DNA of 64,000 nucleotides from Ktedonobacter robiniae. GTDB lineage: Bacteria > Chloroflexota > Ktedonobacteria > Ktedonobacterales > Ktedonobacteraceae. The stretch spans positions 124,001-188,000 of the forward strand of contig NZ_BNJG01000005.1 in NCBI RefSeq assembly GCF_016587375.1, given 5' to 3'. This document shows positions 8,874 to 18,434 of the stretch, piece after piece (within the stretch, counting starts at the first letter, position 1; each line of letters begins with the position of its first letter). The position numbers and the translations under genes were made by a program. A model generated the notes under the pieces. That model was not told the origin of the DNA. It saw only the letters and a program-made list of their open reading frames with translations, and searched no databases.

Positions 8874-10476
8874 CGAAGGCATGATACGTGTTACACCCTG
8901 TCGCCAGCCAGTTGCGCGAGGTGCGTGGGTGCTGGTGGCGACGATCCTGGGGTCGAGCATGGTCTTTATCGATGGCTCGGTGGTAAACGTGGCGCTGCCG
9001 GAGTTCCAGCGGGAATTCCACGCCTCGGCCAGCGAGGTGCAGTGGGTAGTGGAGGCATACGCGCTCTTTCTAGCGGCACTGTTGCTGGTGGGTGGTTCGC
9101 TGGGCGATCGCCTGGGGAGGCGGCGCGTCTTCCTGTTTGGGACGACGCTGTTCGCATTCTCCTCGATCCTCTGCGGCCTCTCGCCCGCGACCATCTGGTT
9201 GATCGTGGCCCGCGCACTGCAGGGGGTCGGCGGAGCGCTGCTGGTGCCGGGGAGCCTGGCGCTGATCAGCGCGGCCTTCCAGGCTGATCAGCGTGGGCGG
9301 GCCATTGGGACGTGGTCAGGGTTTACCTCGGTGACCTCGGTGCTGGGTCCGCTGCTGGGTGGCTGGCTGGTACAGGTTGCCTCGTGGCGCTGGGTTTTCT
9401 TCCTCAACGTGCCCCTGGCGGTGACTGTGCTGCTGGTCTCTTTCCGGGGTGTGCCGGAGAGCCGCGACGAGGAGACATCTGGGCGGCTCGATTGGCCAGG
9501 CGCGCTCCTGGTCACGCTCGGCCTGGCGGGGATTGTCTACGGCTTGATCCAATCGGGAGCGGCGGGTCTGGGACAGCCGGAGGTGTTGAGCGCGCTGGCG
9601 CTTGGCACGCTCGCGCTAGTGCTGTTTTTCCTGGTCGAGGCAAGCAGCGCTCATCCTATGGTGCCGCTCAGACTCTTCCGTTCCCGTTCTTTTCTAGGCG
9701 CTAACTTGCTGACCTTCCTGCTCTACGGCGCCTTGAGCGCGGGTACCTATTTTATTCCCTTTAACCTGATCCAGGTGCAGGGATACACCCCGGCCATGGT
9801 GGGCGCGTCCCTGACGCCCTTCGCGCTGACCATGTTTCTCTTCTCGCGCTGGACTGGCGGGCTTGTCAGGCGTTTCGGCTCCAAACTTCCGCTGATCGTT
9901 GGTCCCTCAATTACCGCGCTGGGCTTCGCGCTGTACGCCCTGCCAGGCATCGGGGGCAGTTACTGGCTGACCTTCTTTCCCGCGGTCATTGTCATGAGTT
10001 TAGGCATGACCGTCACCGTCGCGCCGCTGACGACCACTGTGATGAACGCGGTCGAGCAGCAGGCGGCTGGCACGGCCTCAGGCATCAACAATGCCGTCTC
10101 ACGCACTGCCGGACTCATGGCCATCGCTTTCATGGGCCTGGTCATGGTGAACACATTCAGTAACAGCCTCGCGCAACACCTGGCCGCGCTTCCCCTGTCG
10201 GCGGACCTGCGCCAGACCATCCAGGCTCGCAGCGGCAGCCTGGCCGGTCTCACCCTGCCGCCGGACACCAGCAGCTCAACCCGCGCTCTGCTCCAGCGCG
10301 CCATCGACCAATCCTTCGTCAGCGGCTTCCGCATCGTCGTCCTCATCTGCGCCGTCCTCGCCCTGGCCAGCTCCGTCGCTGCTGCTGTGCTTATCGAAGG
10401 CAAACGACAAGCGCGTGTTTCTGAAGGGGATGAAGAAGCGGCGCCTGCTGTTCACAGAGAACAGAAGTCGAGCTAA
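8845..10476 (+). CDS. DHA2-family MFS drug exporter
   Basis: A 543-aa proton-driven exporter with the 14-helix DHA2 layout. Motif C-like DGSVVNVALPEFQ is in TM1, LGDRLGRRRVFL (motif A) is between TM2 and TM3, RALQGVGGALLVPGSLALI is in TM4 and GPLLGGWL in TM5. The C-terminal tail is charged. GGAGCGGG precedes ATG 8845; an alternative ATG at 8881 would trim 12 residues. The start lies inside the cydD remnant. Family members export dyes, antibiotics and disinfectants; the actual substrate is unknown. A second DHA2 exporter is at 31180-32685. Confidence 0.9.
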   Translation: MIPSVKSPCDEGMIRVTPCRQPVARGAWVLVATILGSSMVFIDGSVVNVALPEFQREFHASASEVQWVVEAYALFLAALLLVGGSLGDRLGRRRVFLFGTTLFAFSSILCGLSPATIWLIVARALQGVGGALLVPGSLALISAAFQADQRGRAIGTWSGFTSVTSVLGPLLGGWLVQVASWRWVFFLNVPLAVTVLLVSFRGVPESRDEETSGRLDWPGALLVTLGLAGIVYGLIQSGAAGLGQPEVLSALALGTLALVLFFLVEASSAHPMVPLRLFRSRSFLGANLLTFLLYGALSAGTYFIPFNLIQVQGYTPAMVGASLTPFALTMFLFSRWTGGLVRRFGSKLPLIVGPSITALGFALYALPGIGGSYWLTFFPAVIVMSLGMTVTVAPLTTTVMNAVEQQAAGTASGINNAVSRTAGLMAIAFMGLVMVNTFSNSLAQHLAALPLSADLRQTIQARSGSLAGLTLPPDTSSSTRALLQRAIDQSFVSGFRIVVLICAVLALASSVAAAVLIEGKRQARVSEGDEEAAPAVHREQKSS

Positions 10477-10594
10477 GAAGTCTAGGCCCTTGAGGATTAA
10501 CCGAACGAGAAATAACGATAAGCCAACTTTGACGGCCATAAAATCTGCGCTTTAGCAGAGGCACAAGAAATAGTGAGCAAAGGAGAAATGACTC

Positions 10595-11194
10595 GTGACA
10601 CATCAAAACGAAGAGCAGCTAGTGCAGGCCACTTTGCACCCCAGTGTGACTGGTGTGGTTGTCTCCCAGCTTCTTGACGATGATTGGACTCCAACTCCTG
10701 ATCCATCCTCGGATGACTTTACTAAGGCCATTGATGGGGTGCTCCATCTGACAGCTGACCTGGCCCGGCGGCTCATTGGGGCACACCAGGCCGCCGCTGC
10801 TCTGATTATCAAGGACGACTGGACAACCATGCGCAAGTATTTTTCGCTCTCGCCGCGCTACGCTGCCTGGTATCATTATCTAACGCCCGCTGTGGGCTTT
10901 GGTATCCATGCCGATGTGGTGAAACAAAATGCGCCGATCAGGCTGACCCAGGCCGAACTGGAGCAACACCCCGATTGGCGCGGCTTCGGAAACCAGGTCG
11001 GAAAACATCCCCCTATGCGCGGTTGGCTGGCTGTACCTATGCTAAGCCATGATGGAAGTAACTATGGACTGTTGCAACTCTCGGATAAGTATGGCGACCA
11101 GGATTTTACCGAGGAGGATGAGGCACAGTTGACTCGTCTCGCGCAATTGACCGCGAAGACGCTCGATGCCATCCATCGAATGCACCTGGAGTAA
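10595..11194 (+). CDS. GAF-domain protein
   Basis: A 199-aa cytosolic protein made almost entirely of one GAF domain: HLTADLARRLIGAHQAAAALI at the start, a RGWLAVPMLSHDGSNYGLLQLSDK core strand pair, and EEDEAQLTRLAQLTAKTLD at the end. GAF domains bind small molecules, haem or chromophores. There is no fused kinase, cyclase or helix-turn-helix. Translation probably begins at GTG 10595, with AAGGAG 9 nt upstream; the nearby ATG is in another frame. It lies downstream of the exporter in the same direction with a 118-bp gap. Confidence 0.8.
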   Translation: MTHQNEEQLVQATLHPSVTGVVVSQLLDDDWTPTPDPSSDDFTKAIDGVLHLTADLARRLIGAHQAAAALIIKDDWTTMRKYFSLSPRYAAWYHYLTPAVGFGIHADVVKQNAPIRLTQAELEQHPDWRGFGNQVGKHPPMRGWLAVPMLSHDGSNYGLLQLSDKYGDQDFTEEDEAQLTRLAQLTAKTLDAIHRMHLE

Positions 11195-11411
11195 GCCCAG
11201 CGCTACGTAAGCTTGACATGAGCCGCAAAGTAGCGAGCATTACCCGGCTTGAAAAGTTTCATATTGCTTTTTGAGTGATCAGCCATAAGAGGCAAGTGCT
11301 GAAATGCCAATTGGAACCTGCGTGCTGCTCTGGCTCCTCACATTCCTTCAGGCAGTGCGCAATGAGTACACTGCTCTTCCATTTTACAACCAAAAAGGAG
11401 ATGTTTCCCGT

Positions 11412-11798
11412 ATGATTTCTGAAAAACAAGCGACCCTTCTTGCCCAACCCAAAACAGCGATTCTTGGTGTGAATCGCGTGCAAGGAGCGCCACAACTCAC
11501 CGCCGTCTGGTTCTTCTGGGATGGCAAGGACTTCTACCTGTCCACCTCGAAGGACCGCGCAAAATATAGCAACATGAAGCGCAACCCAGCCATCTCCTTG
11601 TTGGTTGAGGATGCGGCTACCTTTACGTCTGTGACGGCCTATGGGCGGGCGGAAATCATTGAGCACGATATTGCTGCCTTGACGCGCCCCATCATTGAAA
11701 AGTATGTGCCAGAGTCGATGCGCGAGCAATCGCTGACGGATATCATGAATGATCCGAAGCGGGTGATTGTTATCCTGCATCCAGAAAAAATCATCTAA
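11412..11798 (+). CDS. PPOX-class F420/FMN-dependent oxidoreductase
   Basis: A 128-aa split-barrel flavoprotein of the pyridoxamine-5'-phosphate oxidase-like superfamily. AILGVNRVQGAPQLTAVWFFWDGKDFYLSTSKDRAKY carries the barrel strands and the (S/T)..R.K cofactor phosphate contact; RNPAISLLVED and YGRAEI follow. Small members of this class usually use F420 or FMN. The start at 11412 is supported by AAAAAGGAG upstream; the in-frame extension to 11304 looks like a leader. An inverted-repeat-rich region follows. Confidence 0.85.
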   Translation: MISEKQATLLAQPKTAILGVNRVQGAPQLTAVWFFWDGKDFYLSTSKDRAKYSNMKRNPAISLLVEDAATFTSVTAYGRAEIIEHDIAALTRPIIEKYVPESMREQSLTDIMNDPKRVIVILHPEKII

Positions 11799-12549
11799 TA
11801 CTCGATGAGGTGTCGTCTGTGACCGGGTTTTTCGTATGGTGACAGACGGTCCTTTCCAGAGCAGCCTCTTTTCCACGAAGCCCATCGAGCCTTTCTTTGA
11901 TAGGCTTCGTGGAAGAGAGTAAGATTTCTTTCCTGGGGCAGCTCTCAGAATTCTTGAAAGGCAAGGGGAAAGGGCACCATGCGGTCTTTTTCCCTTGCCT
12001 TAGCTGATACGGATCTGACAGCATTCGAGAACAACATCCTGTAAACGGATGTTCAGCAGCTTGCTTCATAACAAGCATTCTCCCTTTTCCTAAAAGATGA
12101 AAGGTTCTGCTTTCTCCTGTACACTCTATGCCCCTATTGCCCGCTACTCTGCCCCTGGTGTATGACTTTCGATCCTTGTGACCCCACCGGTTTCCGCCAG
12201 TCGTAGACCAACAAAGAGGCAGAGATAAAGAGAGGAATACGTGTCACGAAGGATCAGAGTTCAAGTGAACGAGGAGGCAAAAAGCAGTAGAGGGAATGCA
12301 AAGGAGCGAGTAGGAGTGAACCCATCATGGCGACTGATCCGCAATATCGATCTGAGGTGAAAGAGGTATCTTGGTATCCATATGATACCTATACCACTTT
12401 TCCGTGCCTTCTTGCAAGAAAAGCCTTCCCCCCCTTAAAGTATCTCTTGAAACAGACAGGCTAGGTGGGTTCCGTCAGCCCCTGTTTCAACCTGCCGGGG
12501 CCTCCTGCGTCTGTGGCAAGCCATGAGAGAAGAGCAAAGGAGAGATGAC
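11799..12549. other. Intergenic region with at least eight inverted repeats
   Basis: No credible gene occupies these 751 bp. Inverted repeats, arm by arm: 11814-11824/11838-11848 (10 of 11); 11866-11882/11903-11919 (16 of 17); 11958-11967/11992-12001 (10 of 10, extendable by G-T pairs); 12033-12039/12047-12053 (7 of 7); 12059-12063/12072-12076 (5 of 5); 12171-12182/12243-12255 (one bulge); 12373-12378/12384-12389 (GGTATC/GATACC, operator-like); 12447-12455/12482-12490 (9 of 9). The first may end the upstream transcript and the last two could regulate the downstream gene. The rest is unexplained: a structured RNA or stacked IS ends are possibilities. Confidence 0.55.
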
Positions 12550-13447
12550 ATGTCTCGAGCATTTCGTTTTGGCGTCTTGAGTGGAGGAATTCCCTCACGT
12601 TCTGAATGGATCATGAAAGCGCGTCAAGCCGAAGATCTGGGCTACGCAACCTTGTTGGTTCCTGATCACATCACCGGGGCAATGGCTCCCCTCACCGCAC
12701 TGGGAGTTGCCGCAGGGGTAACGACCTCCTTGCGCCTGGGAAGTTTTGTCTTGAGCAACGATTTCCACCATCCAGCCGTCTTGGCCAAGGAAGTGGCAAC
12801 CCTTGATGTGCTTTCAGAGGGCCGTTTTGAAATCGGGCTGGGCGCGGTTTTTTTAGCCAGCGATTACCGGCAGGCTGGCATTCCTTTTGATCCAGCTGGC
12901 ACACGCATTCGTCGCCTGGAAGAAACGGTCCAGATAATGAAACACCTGTTTACCGAGGCATCGGTGGATTTTGCCGGGGAATTCTATACCACCACGACAT
13001 GAACCATCAGCCAAAACCGAAACAGAAGCCCTACCCACCATTTGTCCTGGGGGGGAAGGGGAAACGTGTTCTCTCCCTTGCTGGCCGGCACGCTGACAGT
13101 GTGAATATCGGCGTTCTTGAGAGCGAAGATGCCATTATCCAAAAAATTGCCTGGGTGAGGGAAGCTGCGGGGAGCGTTTCGAGCATATTGAGTTGGGCTT
13201 TGCGGTCTTCCAGGTGACAATCACTGAGAGAGTGACATCTGACCAGGAGCACCATGCATCTGCCACCCAGAGAACTGAGGATGCGATTTTTACCCCTCCA
13301 CCTTTCCAGAGGCTTACTGGGAGTATTGAGCAAATCATTGAAGACCTGGTGAGCTGTCGAGAACAGTACGGATTCTCCTATATTCAGATACGCGATATCG
13401 ATATGGAAGCATTTGCTCCCGTTGTTGCTCGATTGGCAGGGAAGTAA
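12550..13447 (+). pseudogene. F420-dependent LLM-class oxidoreductase, two frameshifts
   Basis: The pieces together reconstruct a bacterial-luciferase-like flavin/F420 oxidoreductase of roughly 300 residues. The first frame gives FRFGVLSGG..., DHITG, LDVLSEGRFEIGLG and runs to a TGA near 13000. The second frame gives PPFVLGGKGKRVLSLAGRHADSVNI. The third, from about 13170, gives GFAVFQVTITE, SIEQIIEDL and the C-terminus ending VVARLAGK. Each junction is repaired by one added base; the second lies in a run of Gs. AGGAGAG precedes ATG 12550. As read, the product would be truncated and inactive. Confidence 0.85.
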
Positions 13448-13807
13448 AACCGAGGGTACGACCAGGAGGAGGGAAACAGGCTGGCGAATGCGCAGCGTGC
13501 TCGTTTCTGGAAAGAAAAGTGCCATTGGAAGTGGGTCAGGCACCAGAGCATGCCATTTCAGATGTCAGAACATGACGCTTTTGCTCTTTTTTGTCAATGG
13601 AGATCCCTTGAAAGAGGTGCTTACCTTTCGCCTCTTCGTAATCGTTTCTGTGCTTCCTCAATCGCTTTGAGCTTGCCTCACTTTTGACACTCCCCTGAAA
13701 AAGGAGTGGCAGAGGGATAAAGTGGAAAAGAGCGAAAGCGCTCCTAGCCGATCAAGAGGCCGATTTGATCGGTTGGGAAGGCTGGTTACCTGGGACATGC
13801 AGCCAGC
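13448..13807. other. 360-bp gap before the IS110 transposase 3' end
   Basis: No gene recognised. Part is probably the 3' noncoding end of the IS110 element, but no boundary could be placed. Confidence 0.3.
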
Positions 13808-14845
13808 TCAAACGACAGGAGAAGAGCGTGCTAGCGTGACTTCATAGCCCAACTTCTCTAAGCGACGGACGAGCCGTTTTTGGACTGCCTGGCGATCCCA
13901 TTCATCAAAGTAGTTGCCGCCTAATTCTTCATACTCCTTTCCTTCTCCCACGACATGGTAGGCAATAACGAGCAAGCTGTGTCCAACAGCGACGGTCGCT
14001 TTCTTGCCACCTCGTCGGCGCGCAAGACGCTGGTACTGCGCGGAAAGATAGCAATCTTTGCAGCGACTGGCAGCATGGGCTGCTTCCACAAGGGCACAAC
14101 GCAACCAGGAACTGCCTTTGCGGGTTCTCCCACTCAAACGCTTGCCCGCACTCTCACAGTTGCCAGGGCACATTCCCGCCCAAGACGCCAAGTGGCGTGC
14201 GCTGGGGAAACGAGACATATCGACTCCGACTTCTGAAAGAATCACTTCGGCTAAGCGTCGCTTGATCCCAGGGATTGTCTCCAACCGCTGGAGAATATCC
14301 TCAAAAGGATGCAGACGCTTAGCAATTTCGACACCAAGCTGTTCAATTTCTTGGTCAAGAGTGTCAATGTGGGTCAGCTGCTTGCTGAGGAGAAAACGAT
14401 GCTGATCCGTCAAGCGTCCTTGTAGGGCTTGCTCGAGCAATTCAAGCTTAGGGCGCATGTTCCCACGCGCTAATTGTGCTAAGGCAACGGTATCTGTCTC
14501 TCCCTGGAGCAAAGCCGTGAGCATATCATGTGCCGATGCTCCCATGATGTCAGTGGCAACAGAGGCCAGCTTGATATTGGCATCTTCCAGCGTCTTTTGC
14601 AAGCGATTGATAGTGCGCCCGCGCTCCTCAATCACACTCGTTCGATAGCGGGTCAATTCGCGTACTTCCCGTTGTTGCCGGGACGGAATGAAGCTGGCTC
14701 GAAGGAGACCGTGTTGCAACAAGTCAGCAATCCACTCGGCATCCTTGATATCGGTTTTCCTACCAGGGACCGCTTTGATATGCTGTGCGTTCACAACGAG
14801 GAGTTCAAAATGGGCTTCCAGAAGGTTGTACACAGGTCTCCAGTA
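13808..14845 (-). pseudogene. IS110-family transposase, C-terminal part
   Basis: About 345 residues carry the IS110 features: KAVPGRKTDIKDAEWIADLLQHGLL at the end of the DEDD RuvC-like domain, a long coiled-coil linker, and the transposase-20 domain with TIPGIKRRLAEVILSEVG, FPSARHLASWAGMCPG and the serine-bearing RKGSSWLR helix. The N-terminal part is 2 kb away at 16830-17034 because a serine-recombinase element sits inside the gene at the codons for ST.VYW. The original reading frame joins across the insertion. Confidence 0.9.
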
Positions 14846-16832
14846 CATGCCTCCCCAATGTTACCAAAGGTGTGCTAGACTGGGAGTATACGAGAGAGAT
14901 CCTGCAGAGCGACCTTCGCGCTCGTGCTGGAGACCAGCGTCACGCCCCGCCTCACAGCCCAAGTTTGTCCCACGAAGGCCCCATTCCTCAGGGTCCGGGA
15001 GCTGCTCATGTCCCAACAACTTCTTCGACCCAACCGATCCCTGGAGGTGCTGACCATGTATGAGCCACACCGCCTCCACCAGCAGTTTCTCCAGGCTGCC
15101 TATGCCTTGGTGGTGCCAGTGTCCTGCAGACGCCTCACCACGGTCCATCAGCGAGTTTGCGCTCCTGAGAACAGGGACCGACGTCTGGTGCGTGCGAAGA
15201 AAGGAGCATGTGATGAATGAACGACAGGTGGCCTTGTATGCTCGAGTGTCATCCGAGCAACAAGCCGAAGCCAAAACCATTGCGAGCCAACTGGACGAGA
15301 TCCGCGATCGGATTGCTGCTGATGGTATTGATCTCGCCACAGTCCTCGAGTTTGTCGATGAGGGGTACAGTGGCTCGACGCTGGTGCGGCCAGCGTTAGA
15401 GCGGCTCCGTGATGTGGCAGCAGCTGGAGGTATGGATCGGGTCTATGTCCATTGTCCTGATCGCCTCGCCCGCAACTATGCCTATCAAGTCTTACTGGTC
15501 GAGGAACTCACGCATCAGGGGGTGGAGGTCATCTTTCTCAACCGGCCTCTGGGGCAGACACCAGAGGATCAGTTACTGTTGCAGGTCCAAGGAGTGATTG
15601 CTGAATACGAGCGAGCGAAATTTCTCGAGCGCAGTCGACGAGGAAAACGCCATGCGGCCCAGGAGGGTCGTGTCGGGATTCTTTGTCATGCTCCCTACGG
15701 ATATCGGTATGTGAGTAAACAGGGGGGTGGCGGAGAAGCACGCTATGAAATCGTGTGGGATGAAGCCCGTGTCGTGCAACAGGTGTATACTTGGGTGGGC
15801 CAGGATCGCTGCTCGATCAACGAGGTCTGCCGTCGCCTGCATCAAGCCGGGATCCGCACACGCACGGGCAAAGACTATTGGGACCACAAGACCGTCTGGG
15901 ATATGCTGAAAAATCCAGCCTACAAAGGGGAAGCGGCCTGGGGCAAAACCCGCTGGGTGCCCAATGGTCCACGCCTGCGCGTCCCGCGCAACAAACCAGC
16001 CCAACCACGACGACCGTTCTGGGGGAAAGATGCCCCCAAAGAGGAATGGATCATCATTCCCGTTCCGGCCCTGATTGATCCGGCGATTTTCGATGCGGTG
16101 CAAGAACAGCTTGAAGAGAATCGGCGACGCGCGCGTATTCCGCAGAAAGGTAGTCGTTACCTGTTGCAGGGGGTGCTGGTCTGTGCCCAGTGTGGGTATG
16201 CTTATCATGGCTGTACCAACGATGAGCGCAACGCCTATTACCGCTGTAGCGGCTCGATGCATCACACTCGCTTTGGAGGGAAACGGCACTGCTGGAACAG
16301 AGAACTGCGCATGGATGAGACCGATATGGTAGTGTGGCAAGAGGTCTGCCATCTCCTGGAAGAGCCAGAGCGCCTCGCGCAGGAATATCGCCGACGTTTA
16401 CAAGCCCCCCAGAAGCCGCACGAACCAGAAGGGTTAGATGCGCAAATGGGCAAACTCCGCCGAGGGATTGCCCGATTAATTGATAGCTACGCGGAGGGGT
16501 TTATTGACAAGCAAGAATTTGAATCGCGAGTGACACGTATGCGTGAACGACTTCATCATCTAGAGGAACAATTGCAGCGTCTCAAAGAAGAAGCCGCAGG
16601 AGAAGACGAACTGCGGGCGATTCTCGAACGCCTGGAAACCTTTGCTGCTAGGGTCAACGAGGGGCTCAGTGATGCCGATTTCCAGACCCGCCGGGAGATT
16701 ATCCGTGCCTTAGTCAAACGGGTCGAGATTGATGAGCAGCAGATCCGGGTGGTCTTTCGCATCAGTCCGCTGGCTTCTGCTCCCCCTTTTGATGGGGCCT
16801 CCCTCAATTTGCACCATTGGGGGAGGCGTGTA
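14843..16832 (+). mobile_element. Serine-recombinase element inserted into an IS110 transposase gene
   Basis: The left edge reads CCAGTA then CATGCCTCCCCAATG. The right edge reads CATTGGGGGAGGCGT then GTAGAC. The ends are inverted repeats (GCCTCCCC(C)AATG on each side), and the trinucleotide GTA of the target occurs at both junctions (14843-14845, 16830-16832). Removing one GTA and everything between restores a continuous IS110 sequence. A 2-bp core within GTA fits the strand-exchange geometry of serine recombinases. The only gene is the large recombinase; about 360 bp on the left are noncoding. Confidence 0.8.
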
Positions 16833-16844
16833 GACACTGGTTGA
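15213..16844 (+). CDS. Large serine recombinase
   Basis: A 543-aa recombinase. The resolvase catalytic domain (about 1-150) has YARVSSEQQ with the nucleophilic Ser at about residue 13, FVDEGYSGST and DRLARN. A recombinase domain follows (HAPYGYRYV, then IRTRTGKDYWDHKTVWDMLKNP). A zinc ribbon (C..CGYAYHGC...YYRC) starts near residue 320, and a coiled coil and C-terminal helices end the protein. The start at 15213 has AAGGAG upstream; a longer in-frame extension lacks similarity. The stop codon lies just beyond the element's right end, in host IS110 DNA, so the last residues are target-derived. It presumably moves the surrounding 2-kb element. Confidence 0.92.
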   Translation: MNERQVALYARVSSEQQAEAKTIASQLDEIRDRIAADGIDLATVLEFVDEGYSGSTLVRPALERLRDVAAAGGMDRVYVHCPDRLARNYAYQVLLVEELTHQGVEVIFLNRPLGQTPEDQLLLQVQGVIAEYERAKFLERSRRGKRHAAQEGRVGILCHAPYGYRYVSKQGGGGEARYEIVWDEARVVQQVYTWVGQDRCSINEVCRRLHQAGIRTRTGKDYWDHKTVWDMLKNPAYKGEAAWGKTRWVPNGPRLRVPRNKPAQPRRPFWGKDAPKEEWIIIPVPALIDPAIFDAVQEQLEENRRRARIPQKGSRYLLQGVLVCAQCGYAYHGCTNDERNAYYRCSGSMHHTRFGGKRHCWNRELRMDETDMVVWQEVCHLLEEPERLAQEYRRRLQAPQKPHEPEGLDAQMGKLRRGIARLIDSYAEGFIDKQEFESRVTRMRERLHHLEEQLQRLKEEAAGEDELRAILERLETFAARVNEGLSDADFQTRREIIRALVKRVEIDEQQIRVVFRISPLASAPPFDGASLNLHHWGRRVDTG

Positions 16845-17034
16845 CTCCATAGCCACGTGGGTGATGCCCAAGGATTTGAGCCAATCTCGCAATCGCAACA
16901 CATCGGGGGTCATGGTGCTAAAGGTCTGATGCTCTTTTGTGAGGCCGCCCATTCGCGCCAGGAGTGATGGTACATACGACGACCGTCTTCTTGTGAACGT
17001 CAAAACCCGCACAGCGCTCGTAGACAATGTTCAT
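16830..17034 (-). pseudogene. IS110-family transposase, N-terminal part with frameshift
   Basis: From ATG 17034 (GGAGG upstream on the minus strand) the frame gives MNIVYERCAGFDVHKKTVVV, the start of the IS110 catalytic domain with its first Asp (FDVHKK). A 1-nt shift near 16955 moves the rest (TFSTMTPDVLRLRDWLK, THVAMESTSVY) into another frame. It then meets the inserted serine-recombinase element and continues at 14845. The gene therefore carries two independent lesions. Confidence 0.85.
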
Positions 17035-17366
17035 GGGGAACCTCCAATGAGAAATTGGAGACGAGCAGTAGGATGCCAAGCGAGGGTGAAATTCTCCCCT
17101 ACGTGCTTCCCTCATGGGAGCGACAGACAGTGGTGCTTGTGAGGCATCCAGATCACACTGCTGTACCGACTCACAGTACGAATATCAAACCGATCTTTGA
17201 CGCTGCCCGTCTGTTCCCATTGTATTCCTTTTCATGCGTTGTGGTGTATCGAAGATACATGACTCACTGCTGGCAAACTTCTGAGACTGGTATTGCCTGA
17301 GATTGCTAGGATGGAAAGAACCAAACGGTTCGTGTGACATCCCAGGTCAAGAACAGGAGCAAGAAA
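17035..17366. other. IS110 5' noncoding flank, possible bridge-RNA region
   Basis: This 330-bp gap lies upstream of the IS110 start codon. In IS110-family elements the noncoding end next to the transposase start encodes the bridge RNA that guides target choice. No fold could be verified by eye and the element's outer edge was not located, so this is placement by family knowledge only. Confidence 0.25.
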
Positions 17367-18068
17367 ATGACGTTGCATGCGCAAACCGAGTTCACCATTC
17401 CCGAAGAGACTATTCGTGTTGCCCGCGCTGCCTATCCACATGGAAATCCACTCATAAAGATGCGCGATGTACTTGGAACGATCTACCAGGATCAGACGTT
17501 TGCCTCGCTCTTTCCTCACGATGGTCGATCTGTTGAGGCCCCGTGGCGATTGGCCTTGATCACGGTGCTGCAATTCATGGAAGAACTGCCCGACCGGCAA
17601 GCTGCAGATGCCGTTCGGGGTCGCATTGACTGGAAATACCTCCTGGGGCTCGAACTCACTGATCCTGGCTTTGATGCAAGCGTGCTAGAGCATTTAGTTG
17701 ATGCCGGGTATGTGAGCGCTCGGGTTCTGGTAAAGAGTCAGGAGCGATTTGGAATCGAGGGAGTTGGTCCTGTGTCTATTGATGCCCAGTGGCAGGCCCA
17801 TACCCCATCTGGCATTGATGCCAGTCAATTCATCCTTGATTGGGGGAACCAACAAGCGATCTGTCCACAGGAGAAAACGAGTACCAGTTGGAGCTGGCTC
17901 AGCAGGAAGAGCTATCCTGACCTGATCAAGATCCAGTTTTCCACCACTGATTGTCGGTCATGCCCACGTCTTTCCGACTGTGTTCAGTCAACGAGCAAAT
18001 ACTCACGCCGAACGCTCGTCATCAGACCACGGGCGCAGCATGCTCCCACGGGATGCGCAACGAGATAA
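17367..18068 (+). pseudogene. IS1182-type transposase with internal deletion
   Basis: The N-terminal 120 residues (IPEETIRVARAAYPHGNP, WRLALITVLQFMEELPDRQAADAVRGRIDWKYLLGL, GFDASVLEHLVDAG) match the IS1182/IS5-like DUF772 domain. They jump directly to a downstream block (VSIDAQWQAHTPSGID, TDCRSCPRLSDCVQS), so the catalytic centre is missing. The C-terminus is cut at RPRAQH. Start 17367 follows AGGAGC. Confidence 0.8.
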
Positions 18069-18434
18069 GCTCAAGCAGAAATTTCGTTAGCTGCAGCATT
18101 GCCCATTGAACATAAGACGGTTTTCCTTTGCAACGGTTCGCTTCCTCCTGCAGGGTCTTGACACCTGTGTTGGCTACTTGGAATATCTGTTCATAAGATC
18201 GGAAAATTGGTCCAGGATACGCTCTCGTCTTCCACATTGCTTTCACAAAGAGGCGCACCGCCAAGCAAGGGGAGGCCTTTGCTTCATGAGCAGAGAAGCA
18301 CCAATCTCGGTAATGAAGCGGAGAAATAACCTGTTCTTTTGTCCGATGAGGGAAAACGGGCAAGGAACGTTCAGATACTCCATCTGATATTTTACGGGTT
18401 GCACCTGCTTCTTGGAGTATATGCTTGCCATTGT
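18069..18434. other. Unassigned stretch between transposase remnants
   Basis: No known gene recognised. A minus-strand open frame (18022-18363, 113 codons) runs through it and over the IS1182 3' edge, but it shows no family motif and no good ribosome site. It may be a scrap of a gene cut by the IS1182 fragment. Confidence 0.3.

Noticed and set aside
11791..12078. Minus-strand 95-codon frame in the hairpin region
   Set aside because: Composed of hairpin arms, no ribosome site, no family resemblance.
11799..12490. Integron attC array as explanation of the hairpins
   Set aside because: No integrase gene nearby, no cassette-like open frames and no repeated core-site sequence among the hairpins.
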